A DNA stretch of 55,786 nt from Seison nebaliae. Lineage: Eukaryota > Rotifera > Pararotatoria > Seisonacea > Seisonidae. The notes under the pieces were generated by a model that saw nothing but the letters and a program-made list of their open reading frames with translations, had not been told where the DNA came from and searched no databases. Of the stretch, positions 23,535 through 33,879 are shown piece by piece (the stretch's first letter is position 1; every line of letters starts with the position of its first letter). Location of the stretch: positions 1 through 55,786 of the forward strand of contig JALJEE010001744.1 in NCBI GenBank assembly GCA_023231475.1, in the 5' to 3' direction. A program made the translations under genes and the position numbers.

Positions 23535-25719
23535 TCAGAGATCAGAATTGTCGTCATATTTACTCATTTGAACGATTTGAGGTTCGTCTTCCGCTTTGAA
23601 TGCAGGAAAAACGCCTTCCACATCCGATTTCTTATTGAGACCTTTCGCTTCACCATTCCAATGATTTCCCTTGATGGCGATCAAATCATTTTTCTTCAAG
23701 TTCATAAAAATTAATTTATCTTTCGTTCTTTTAGAGAGAAAATAATAAAACTTTAAATTGTATTCCATTATTCCTATTTTCGAATCTCGCTCGCCAGAAA
23801 TGTTCGAGTTGTCCTCCAAAATAATAAATGTCGTCTAACGACCGGAATTTGTCAGACGCGTCAGTATGTTTCATTTGCATTACTTCATACGCCACACGAC
23901 ATACCTAATGAATGATGATGAATGGAATTAATAGAAATAAAGAGGAAATAGAAGAGTTTTCTAGTCGAACACCAAAAATAAGGAACTGATAGATAAGTTA
24001 AGTTAAAGTTAAAGTTATTCGATTAAGTTAGCAGATGGAATTGAAACTCACTGAGATGACTCTTAAAACAATAATGTTCCACCATTTCAACTAAAACGGA
24101 AAGAAATGGAAACTTGAAAAAATGTTAAATGGACAAATCGAGACACAAATGAAATAAATTTTAAAAAAAAGATGAGTGAAACTTGTGAGGAGAAGGTGCA
24201 CACGATAAAATCAGCATTTGCCAATCCTTCGATATCAATCAACAATCCCACCAACGATTCCACACTATAACGATTGTTCACTTCAGCTGATTTGGCAATT
24301 GAGACGTCGTGTAGGAATTTATAACGAGGATATTTTCTCTTTGCTTCATCGAACAATTTCCGATCGTCAGTGGCTAAATAAACGAGACGTTCCTCCAATA
24401 CTCGTTCTTCATTGAATTCCAATTGATTAAAGAACATTTCCACTTCTCTCATATATTCATCAATCTCATGAAATTTTGCTTCTCGTTTTATCTTATCAGT
24501 TCGTCGTACATGAACACCAACAATTGGACGGCGATATCCCAATTCTTTCAATTTGGAATCGATTCGATTCTTCAACCATGTCGACGGTCGTAAAAGATAA
24601 TTCATAAAATGACTCGCAAACCATGCGAAAGGATTACCATGAAATTCGGTTATAATTGAAGCGAATTCTGAAGGAATGGATAAAGGAAGGAATGATGGTG
24701 ACGCATTGATCAGATCAATGATTGGAAATGAGACGTCATATTTGTCTAAATCAGAAGAGAACCATTCTTCTTCCGAGAAACTACCCCATCGATATGTTCG
24801 ACGTTTTGAATTAGCGAGAGTTGTCTCATCACAACCGTTTGGAGAGAGACTGAGGAAAACAGAAGACCATCCTTTCGCCGCATATGACCAATCGTTTGAT
24901 TTGAGAATGAATGTTCGTTTCAATGCATAGGCGGCGATAAAACAATATGTAACGTGATGAATTTGACAACCAAATCCACATCGCTTATCTGCTATCGACG
25001 AGAAATTGATCGATAATCAATCGAGACAAATGGTAAACTTAAATCGCAAATCAATTTTTTCGCTTCCAAACAATTGTTGGGAGTCTGCAACGCTAGAAGA
25101 CGTGTCTGAATGATAGAACTGACACTGGCCAATTCTTCTTTTCTCATCGTCTCCCCATAATCATAGAACGTTCTCATATCGTAACGAAGGACATTTAAAT
25201 GTTCCATCATCGTATGGACAATTCTTCCCTTTGGCAATTTCTTGTTCGTTAACATATCCGTCAAATGCCATTGTAATTCATCTAATCCTCGACCGATACG
25301 TCTTCTTGTAAAATCGAACGAATTCTTCACTGACAATTGTTCATTCCTATCAATGATGATTCAGATGATGATGATGATGATAATGATGATGAGAATTAAG
25401 TAATGAACTTTCTCGGAAATGAATGTGATCGTATAAACGTTTTGTTATGATGATTTGACGATTTTTGAATAATTCTCTTGTTCGGTTCAATCTTCTTCTC
25501 ATTAGGCAAATGATAAATTTGTTCTTCACATTTCCTCAATTGATCTCGAAGGAATTTCACTTTGTTAATTTGAGCACTGTTCCGTTGAGTGGTGAGGAGA
25601 CTGGAATCGGCGACAGGACGTAAACTGTATTGTCCTTTGTACACGATGATGAGGATTAACCAGAATGCGAGAAAGTAAATGAAAATTTTACGTTGATTTC
25701 TCGACGAAATGAATGGCAT
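23535..25719 (-). CDS. FUT8: Alpha-1,6-fucosyltransferase (core fucosyltransferase, FUT8), 584 aa
   Basis: It transfers fucose from GDP-fucose to the innermost GlcNAc of N-glycans in the Golgi. Exons on the minus strand: 25719-25409, 25346-25039, 24988-24183, 23904-23791 and 23750-23535. These give 584 aa, against 575 in human FUT8. A type II signal anchor ([15 protein letters not shown]) lies at residues about 12-26, followed by a stem helix. [20 protein letters not shown] matches the conserved Cys-rich region, and [17 protein letters not shown] is the donor-binding motif, with Arg368-Arg369 matching human Arg365-Arg366. [13 protein letters not shown] and [11 protein letters not shown] follow, then a C-terminal SH3-like domain ([18 protein letters not shown]). 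The last junction is odd: the frame changes with no GT donor. A 40-base GC-AG intron (23790-23751) restores it; a one-base sequence error is the alternative. Intron 3 (278 bases) is the longest resolved in the window. Confidence 0.93.
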
Positions 25720-27395
25720 TTGGAAACGTACACTAACGGCCAGTTAGTTGAAAAGAAAAAAGAAATTTTAATGTGAAAGTTATCTGAGAAAGTTCGATCC
25801 GTTCTATAATCAGACGGTAACAGAATATAATTAATTATTCTCTTCCAAATATTTAATTGTCGTCGTATCTCTCTCTTGGAATGACGGATAATAATCAAAA
25901 CAAAAAAAAGAGAGAGAGAGAGAGAGAGAGAATAAAATAAATAAAATTTTATTCAACAAATGATAATCAATCCTTCAAATCATCAGATCAATTCGAGGAA
26001 AGATTATTCTCTTTCACATCATTTTGTCTCCTCCATCAAATCGATAGATCTCATTCATCCGACAACTACTTTTATGCTCGTCCCATTCCTCTCTCAATTC
26101 CCCGAAGATATGAGAGGAAATGTCAAAACGAATATAGGAGAAATGTATTTGAGAGACGATATGAAAATGAACACGGACTTAATACTTGAAATAGATGAGG
26201 TCTCCTTCCCCCAAAGTCCACCAAACAAAAAGAATTCATATTGAATTGTGGAAAACTCACATAATTTCCTCCTTTCCCATTAGGAGGATTTGAGAGGAAC
26301 ATATGTAAAAGAGCATATTAGAGGAGAATAAGTACTGCCCAAAATCACTGGGTGTAGAGAGCAATCAATCTTGATTCCTATATAATAATGTTTACTTATT
26401 GTAAGTTATTTTTATCGAAAGTAGAATGCAAGAAAATTATCGACATTTCCCTTCTCCTCCCCACCTCCATTCTACAAAAAGAAAAAAAAGGAAAACTGAA
26501 TAGAAAAGTATTTGAATAATTGTGAAAATGTTAAAGAAAATGAGTAGAAATCGTTTAATTTGTTGAGTGAAAAAGTTGGTGGGAGAAAGAAAGGAGATAT
26601 GATGCATTTGTGGAGAGGAATGAAATTGAATTGGTGAAGAATTAGATGGTGAATTTTATTCATTTCAATTAACTCGATTGGAAATGAGAGGATGAGGAAA
26701 ATGACATAAATATAATAATCTCACTTTCTTCTCTAACTACTCGACAATTTTATAAAAGTATTAGGTGAGAAATATTCGTTGGACGATACTCCGACCAATT
26801 TAATTGTATTTCCCTCGAATCGATTCCGTCATTGCCATTCATCCATCTCTATAATTATGGAGATACCTATCGCTCATTCCCAACTATCTACTCGAATGAA
26901 TGACTTACAGAAATGTCTCAAGGAAATGAAATTTCAAATACAATTCCTTCTAGCATGCCCGTTGCTAGAGAAATTTATGTGAAAGTTTTATGCGCTAAAC
27001 GAACATGTAGAGGAAGAAAGAACTTCTCCTCCAACATTTTCTCAAGTAATCTATTCTGTCTCTTTTGCTGTAACCTGCAAATTAATCAGGAAGAACATGA
27101 GCAAGACAACTAATTGGAGGAAGAGAGAAGACGACGATTATTCGATGGGAAGACTCATGGTAAGAAGTAACAACATGAAGAATAATGGGCGAAGAATTGG
27201 ATATAATGACAATATTAATGATTAAATGGAAATTGAACATTAATTTAATTTGATTATATCGAATCATGCAGCTCCTTCTCTCTCATTAATCAATTCTATT
27301 CAAATATCAATTCAATCGTCAACAATTCTCGATGGAAGGAAAGAGAAAGATATTGAATACATTCACACACAACATTTCTTATAACAACTATTCTA
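25720..27395. other. Intergenic spacer
   Basis: About 1.7 kb between the FUT8 start and the TXNDC17 stop. It contains an AG microsatellite near 25909-25930. The open frames here are short, unconserved in appearance and without splice support, so I annotate none. Confidence 0.5.
25909..25930. repeat. (AG)n microsatellite
   Basis: An A run passes into an uninterrupted AG run, upstream of the FUT8 start codon. Confidence 0.85.
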
Positions 27396-27963
27396 TTAAT
27401 TCCCAACACTCGATGTTCTCGTCGTTTCGTCATCGACGTCTTCGAATAAGAACCAGTGCACCATCGATTCATCGGAACACATCTCTTCCATAATCCGTCG
27501 CGGCTACCATCATATGAGGGGAAAAGAAATATTTAATGATTTTTACATTTAAAGAAGAAATAAATTAACAGTTCGATATTCGGACAAAGTAGGAATTCGA
27601 TCTAGTTTGAATTGTGTTCGAAAAGGATTATCTTTAGCTTTCCATCTTTTTTTCCCAAATTCAATTTAAATTGGAGAAATATTGAAAATTAACTCGTCTC
27701 TGTTTCCAACTCGACAATAAATCAGAACTGAATTGGAATGTAATTCTTCGATTTGTTTCAAAATAATCGGTTCAGCTGGAAATCGGTAATAAATAGTAAA
27801 CGATAAAAGAGGAACCTTTCACACAATCGGGACACCATGAACTACCATCCGAATTTTTCGTCGAAGTAAAATAGTTGAAAATGTGTTCTTTGTCCTTGTA
27901 CTGTTTATTCAATTGTTCGATCTCATCAATCGAATTTGCATAAATGACGCTTTTGGTTGACAT
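27396..27963 (-). CDS. TXNDC17: Thioredoxin domain-containing protein 17 (TRP14), 137 aa
   Basis: It is a small cytosolic disulfide reductase of the thioredoxin fold, reduced by thioredoxin reductase. Four exons on the minus strand: 27963-27816, 27775-27694, 27645-27570 and 27503-27396, 414 bases in all. FNYFTSTKNSDGSSWCPDC carries the diagnostic WCPDC active site with Cys44 and Cys47, matching human Cys43 and Cys46. AEPIILKQIEELHSNSVLIY and the WKAKDNPFRTQFKLDRIPTL block follow in the family order, with the cis-proline in RIPTL. The last exon supplies the usual C-terminal helix (RIMEEMCSDESMVHWFLFED), then a short acidic tail, making it about 14 residues longer than the human protein. I chose the start ATG (MSTKS) because the upstream in-frame codon is only TTG. 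The introns are 40, 48 and 66 bases, all beginning GTT. Confidence 0.9.
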
Positions 27964-28754
27964 TTTTTTGGTGTTGGACAAAAGGAAAAGAATGAAAAGT
28001 AAATAAGATTCAATTCTTGATCACATACCAGACATCATGTTGGCTAAACGTTGAAAATTTATGAAAAATAATTCTCTTCCTCCATCCATCCTCATTCGAG
28101 AAGTAAAAAGAACATTTTCATCTCAATCTCTTCAAAGTCTCTTCAAATCAATATTTTCTTATTTCCTGACAAGTGCAGAATTCCTATAAATTGTCTCATC
28201 TTTCCCAAAATAGTTCTTAAAGATATTCTCCCAAAATTTAGAATACATTTGTAAAAGAATTATATGGATCGATTATATTAAAATGAAAATTATCTATAAT
28301 AATAAGTTTTGGTCTCTTTTACCTTTCATTAGACTTGAAACATTTTCAGAAAAATTTTCCGAAATTATTATGTGTATATTATAAATGTCAATTGAGAATT
28401 ATGATGACATTGTGGATTGAAGAGAATTTTTGAAAATTCCACATTATGATCAATATCGTCATTTGAAAATATTGTGCACTCGATACAAATAGAGAATTAA
28501 AGAGATGATATGATTAAATTGACAGATAACTGAAACTAATTGAAATTAGTAAGAATGAATTGAGAATGTAAATTGTTTTTTTAAAGATAATGAAAAAGAA
28601 AAATGAAACTGACAAGAATGTCAATTATGTTCTCATGCATGAGATGAGTGAAGTGCAATGAAAAGTCATTTGTATTGTTTCATTTAAGAAATAAAATTGG
28701 ATAATTTTTTTTAATTTTCATAAACACAAAAAATATTGATAAATAAAATAAGTC
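27964..28754. other. AT-rich spacer
   Basis: About 790 bases between two minus-strand genes. It is strongly AT-rich and should hold the TXNDC17 promoter and the DHCR24 3' UTR. Nothing else was recognised. Confidence 0.5.
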
Positions 28755-30305
28755 TTACTCTCTGGCAGCTCGATTGACTTTATGATGAATCCGTGGAAAT
28801 GCCCGCTCACAATCATATAACTTCCGCATTCGATCATATAGAGAGTGATCGAACATTTGTTCGAATTGTTCCTCAGTTAAATATGAGTCAGCATACAACA
28901 TTTGATAACCTTGATGTTTGAGAACGAAATCCTCCAATTTCTTTGTTGTTGATTTGGCTGAAAAGTGGTCGACATGTGCACGTCCATAAATTCCGATATC
29001 GATCAACATTTCTTTGGTAGGACGAAGAAAGCCAGGCTTATTTGTGATTTTGAAGGGACATAACCAGAGAGGATAAACTCGAATAGAATCATGAATATGA
29101 GAAAGTGATTTAGACAAGTGAGTGATGGGGAGGAGCATATCTTGAATCATTTGATATTTTTCGTATAAAGCTTTGATTGTTTCGCCTTGTGTCAATTTGA
29201 GTAATGAAACTTTTGGTGGCATCATCCATCCGAAAAGGAGACGAAATATCAAATTGTTTCCAAAAGGTATAATATCAGAAAGTTGCCAAAATATTGCTCT
29301 GGTATGTCGATGATAATATTCACGAATTGGAATATATTCCACAGTATTGTCCCTCGTCTCTTGCACATGGATATAGAACCATGGTTTATACCAACTGCCG
29401 ATACTATTAATTTTGTCCGCTTCGACTTCCTCACAAAACTGTCCAGTCATCACAACTGAATGAGTCGGCGAATAGACAAGACATTCGACGAATTGATTCG
29501 ATTCATCATTACTCAACTTCTCCATTCTCTCTTGGACTTCGTCGAACGACTTAGCGTGACTATATTTCAAACGAATAAATTGAGGACATCGACAAATTCG
29601 TAGCGTGGCTAATGTGACAAAACCGAGTGTTCCATGACTCCAAGGAATGGCGTGAAAGAGTTCGACATTCTCCTCTTCACTACAAGTCACAACATCTCCA
29701 TTTGCCATGACTATCTCCAATTCTTTCACGATGTTGTGGAACAGACCAAAAATGTGGCTCGACGACTCAATTCCAACACCATTGATTAAACCACCGACAG
29801 TTAGATCATCCAATTCCGGTACTACTGGTATCGTATAAGAGAACTTCTTCAAATAATTACTAAGCCGACCCATCGTAACTAACGGTTCACATTGGACTGT
29901 CATTTCATCCTCATTTATTCCGATCACATCCATTAGATTCACATGAATATTATGTAAGTATGTTGTATATTTGGGATTCCTTAAAGACGTGCGAAGCCAT
30001 GCTGCCCGTCCAGTACACAATTTCTTCGTAGAGCCACTTGTTTTCCAATCGAGAACTTGTCGACGGACATACTCCACTCGTTCCTTATGTGCTCGAGGTG
30101 CCGAATACACATAAAGTAGGATGGACTCCCGTACCCAAGTGTACACGTCAAACAGGAAGCTCAATGGTAATAGGAAGATACAGACGAATATCCATCGATA
30201 ATGCAAAAGAAGATGTTCCACTCCAAACCGATAATAAATATAACAAAGGAAAGTACATATACCTACTAAGAATTGGATGAGAACTATCAATAAGTTCCAC
30301 ATCAT
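28755..30305 (-). CDS. DHCR24: Delta(24)-sterol reductase (DHCR24), 516 aa, intronless
   Basis: It is an FAD-dependent enzyme that reduces the C24 double bond of sterol side chains at the ER membrane. In animals that do not make sterols it serves in conversion of plant sterols to cholesterol. An uninterrupted frame from the ATG at 30305 gives 516 residues, exactly the human length; the frame also runs ten codons upstream to a GTG, which I reject as start. An N-terminal hydrophobic stretch (LLIVLIQFLVGICTFLCYIY) and RWIFVCIFLLPLSFLFDVY anchor it. CTGR, EPLVTMGRL, DDLTVGGLINGVGIESSSH and WSHGTLGFVTLATLRI form the FAD-binding domain. IREYYHRHTRAIFWQLSDII, FGWMMPPKVSLLKLTQGET and YPLWLCPF follow as in the family, and the end NRAARE matches the usual CKAARH. 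It lacks introns, unlike its neighbours, but shows no other sign of retroposition or transfer. Confidence 0.96.
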   Translation of the reverse strand: MMWNLLIVLIQFLVGICTFLCYIYYRFGVEHLLLHYRWIFVCIFLLPLSFLFDVYTWVRESILLYVYSAPRAHKERVEYVRRQVLDWKTSGSTKKLCTGRAAWLRTSLRNPKYTTYLHNIHVNLMDVIGINEDEMTVQCEPLVTMGRLSNYLKKFSYTIPVVPELDDLTVGGLINGVGIESSSHIFGLFHNIVKELEIVMANGDVVTCSEEENVELFHAIPWSHGTLGFVTLATLRICRCPQFIRLKYSHAKSFDEVQERMEKLSNDESNQFVECLVYSPTHSVVMTGQFCEEVEADKINSIGSWYKPWFYIHVQETRDNTVEYIPIREYYHRHTRAIFWQLSDIIPFGNNLIFRLLFGWMMPPKVSLLKLTQGETIKALYEKYQMIQDMLLPITHLSKSLSHIHDSIRVYPLWLCPFKITNKPGFLRPTKEMLIDIGIYGRAHVDHFSAKSTTKKLEDFVLKHQGYQMLYADSYLTEEQFEQMFDHSLYDRMRKLYDCERAFPRIHHKVNRAARE

Positions 30306-31832
30306 TTTCTTCCAACTAAATTTTTCGATATACACTAATGTTAAACTTTAGTAGAGATAATTCAACTACAGATGAAAATCGAAAGTGTGTAAAAACATTA
30401 TCTAGCACTCTCGAGCATAATCAGGCCATTATCAGATGATCCAATTAACTGAGTAAATTGAAACTCATCTCTTCTACTTCCTTCCTACTCATCCTCTCAT
30501 TTAATTGAACAGCTTCTCATCATTAATTTACACACGTTCCATTTATTTACGACAACTTATCTCTCAAACAGGATCATTTTTATAAAACTCTCTTCCCATT
30601 CTTCACACATAATATCTTCTTTCGATGTTCATGTGAAAATTAATAAATTAATGTCACGTCATTTAATGTGAAAAGTAAATAAGAGAAACTTTTAAATTTA
30701 TTGATAAATAAAATGATAACTTTAGAAAAAAATACAATAAACAAACAAATAGAATACATTAATAATCATTTCATTCAATTATCCTTCAATAATTAAATAA
30801 ATAAATCCTCTAATCCGATGAACAAGAGTTTATTAAGAAGTTTTATAGTATTAGGTATTAGGTATTAGGTATTAGGTATTACGTATTTTATAATATTAGG
30901 TATTAGGTATTAGATATTTTATGGTATTGCGTATTAGGTATTATGAGTTCATCATATTTTGGTTCTACTATAATTTTGAACTCATTAGTCATCAATGATA
31001 TATGTAGCCTCAATAATAAAGGCGTAATACCATTCAAGTTCCACGGGATGAACTTCTTCATTGGTTTGAACGTCCAATTTCCTTATGGTACGTTATTTAT
31101 TACATAATCGATCAATATAATCGCCTATACAAATACCAACAATTACTTCAGAATGATGTTGAATTGGCGACCGTGTAAAATTGAGGATTGGACAGTTTCC
31201 ATCTGATTTTTGAATGCATGTCCAATCCTAATTACTCTACCAATGTTTGACTGGAGGAAATGATCAAACTAAGAACCCAATGAAGGTCACCAAAGTTGAT
31301 CATTTCCTCTCTTGAAGTAATTCCACGTTATATATATTATATCTCAAGTTGAATATTAACTGCCAAAAGATCAAGTGACGTAGTATTCGACGAAAATTAC
31401 ACATCACATAATTAGTCGGTTGCCCTAAATCGTCGATGTTACAAGTTTAGTATAATTAGTATTTTAAAATTTAAGCTTTTCTTTTCTCAGGAACTTGGTT
31501 GATTTAAAATATTCTAAATTATTATTCCAAATTAAAATTGTTCACTTTTTTTAGAAAATTTCATTTAATTCAAATATTAAGCTAGGATAAATAAAGTTCT
31601 AAATAAATGGTTTTTACGATTGTCCACAGTTTTCCAGTTTTCGTAGAAGTATTATATATGAAATTTTAGTAGTTAAAAAATTAGGTTAAGCCCAAAATTA
31701 GAAAGGAGAATTTTGGGTGGGACTATCCATTAAGAGTATCAATTGGCAGCGGTACCAGAAACATTTTCTAGCTGTTACGATTTACAAACATTTACTCTGT
31801 GAAAATTTCGAGGATAATAATCGTTAATCTGA
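30306..31832. other. Divergent promoter region with a 7-base tandem repeat
   Basis: About 1.5 kb between DHCR24 (minus) and Skp1 (plus), so it should carry both promoters. It holds the tattagg repeat near 30848-30950. No gene was recognised. Confidence 0.5.
30848..30950. repeat. Degenerate 7-base tandem repeat (tattagg)n
   Basis: Five consecutive units of tattagg, then two further groups separated by ta-rich interruptions (attttataa, atattttatgg). The decay suggests an old array. Confidence 0.85.
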
Positions 31833-32390
31833 ATGGCTGATAAGAAAATACGGATCAAGAGTTCCGATGGAGATGTTTTTGATGTTGACATGAACATCGC
31901 ACAACAATCCGTTACCATCAAGACGATGTTGGAGAATATCGGTCATTTAGGTGACAACGATGCTATTCCACTTCCTGCAATCAATACGGCGACATTAAAG
32001 AAAGTTTTTTTCATTTTTTTCTCTCTATTCGTTTAAAAATAATTTTCGCAGGTGATTTCATGGTGTAATCATCATAAGAATGACCAGCCGATTAGTGAAG
32101 ATGAGGAGACGAGAAGAGCGATGATCGAAGATAAAAGTAAATCGGATGATATTTCCCCTTGGGATCAGGAATTCCTTAAAGTCGAACAAGGCACATTATA
32201 TGAGATTATGCTCGCTGCCAATTATATGGATATCGAGGGTCTACTCCAGGTTTGTTGTAAGACGACGGCAAATATGATTCGTGGGAAACCAGTAGAAGAA
32301 ATTCGGAAGCATTTCAATATTCAGAACGATTTCACTCCCGCCGAAGAGGAACAAGTTCGACAAGAGAATGAATGGGTTGAGGAACGATAA
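31833..32390 (+). CDS. SKP1: S-phase kinase-associated protein 1 (SCF adaptor Skp1), 169 aa
   Basis: It links F-box proteins to Cullin-1 in SCF ubiquitin ligases. Exon 1 is 31833-32003 and exon 2 is 32052-32390; the 48-base intron begins gtttttttc and ends cgcag. The protein starts [20 protein letters not shown], with the BTB/POZ-like fold in the N-terminal two thirds. [13 protein letters not shown] spans the junction. [20 protein letters not shown] and the C-terminal F-box-binding region ([20 protein letters not shown], then [11 protein letters not shown]) are near identical to animal Skp1. Its length, 169 against 163 in human, is normal. [11 protein letters not shown] replaces the usual LPNVN segment. 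It lies about 1.5 kb upstream of an F-box gene on the same strand, its likely functional partner. Confidence 0.96.
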
Positions 32391-33879
32391 TCATCAAATT
32401 ATTTCATCAATATGAAATTAATCAGCAACAACCTTCCTCTATGTTTTTTTTTTATTCTTTTTTTCTCTTCCTCTCTCCCAACAAATAGAAAAAAAAAGAG
32501 AAAATTTTCTCTATAATTATTTCGTCTCAAGCGTTGAACCATTCAATCATTTCTCATATAATTTTAGAACTGTTAATGGAAATTTATAGTTGGGGTATCA
32601 TTTTTTTTTTATAATCTCATTTCTAATCGATAAGAATCGATTATGGAATTAACGTACAAAAATAGATGATCATTAATGATCAAATAATAATTTATTTATT
32701 TATTTCCCTAAAATTTCTTAGAAATAAACTGAAAAATTTCGATTGTCATTTGCGCAAATGAAGGACATTCGGTAAGGAAAGATCAGGCGAAGTGTTTGTC
32801 CATTAGGAGAGGAATAGACGGAAAGTAGATCGATTGGGCAATTGAGAAGGGAATGGCGATGAGAGATTTAAAAGAAATTATTGTTTTTGTGAAGATCGAG
32901 CTTCCATTTCGAATGGAAAGAATAATGAGAGAAATTGTGGGAATGGAGAGAAGAGAAATGAAGAAAATTGTTTTTAAGAATTTTCTCTTCAGACTCTATC
33001 TTCTTCATTTATTCCTCATTTGGCTTTTATTATTCATTCTCTCCTGTTCTCCCAATTCTCTTATCTATTGCACGATTCTTATGGTTTCCTTCCGAATTAA
33101 TTGAAAGGTCATCCATTCTCCCTCCTTCCAATCGATCGGGAGGAGAAATATTGAAATTCGATAATTCTCTTCAACTAATTGTCAATTCTTTCGAATTAAC
33201 ATAGTTCTCTCCCATCAAATTAATCAAATGTCAAATTCGATGGGAAGTTGAAGAATATTTGTTCGAAAAAATTTTACGAAATTTCATGTATTGGGAGTAC
33301 GATAAAATATTGTTTGTTTCATAAATAAAAATTTCAGTAGAATTTTTTTAAGTTATTAAAAATTTGCATTGTGATTGACTAAATGTTTCGAGAATTCTTC
33401 TTGTCCTCTAAATAAAAGTTTAGAAAAGAAGTGAAATATGTTGAAAAATTTCAGGGGAATTTTATTTTGATGAATTAAAAAGGAATTCTTTCAATTCTCT
33501 CAATGAGAATTTCATGTGAATTTTTCTTTGAATTAACAAAAAATTTAGGTAGAATTTTGTTAATTGAAATTCATTAATTTTATTCCATTACCATCAAAGA
33601 TGATTATGGAGAGAATGAATTTTATAAAATAAAGACACAGAAAAAGATGAAATAAGAGAAAGAGTTGAAGTTGTGAAAGGAAATTCTCATTGTGCTCGAC
33701 AGATATGTGATTTGTGGAGTGATGAGTGACTAAATCTCTGAACAATTTGAATGGAATTCCAATTCATTTCACTCTGTCAACCAAAAAACTTCATTGTTAG
33801 GAAGAACTTCTTAGGAAGGTGAGTGAAGTTTTCCCACTTGTCGTTTATTGGTAAAACGGAAAGAAATTTCATTAAGACA
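32391..33879. other. Spacer between Skp1 and the F-box gene
   Basis: About 1.5 kb, starting with the Skp1 3' UTR and rich in T runs. Short open frames here have no supporting features. It probably contains the promoter and 5' UTR of the F-box gene, and any upstream exon, which I could not identify. Confidence 0.5.

Noticed and set aside
23535-25719. FUT8 as a pseudogene because of the frame change before the SH3-like domain
   Set aside because: All other parts are intact and conserved, and one short intron restores both frame and normal length.
28755-30335. Recent horizontal transfer of the intronless DHCR24 gene
   Set aside because: The protein is closest in motif and length to animal DHCR24, and its base composition matches the window.
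30848-30950. Internal telomere tract
   Set aside because: The period is seven (tattagg), not TTAGG or TTAGGC, and the array is short and degenerate.
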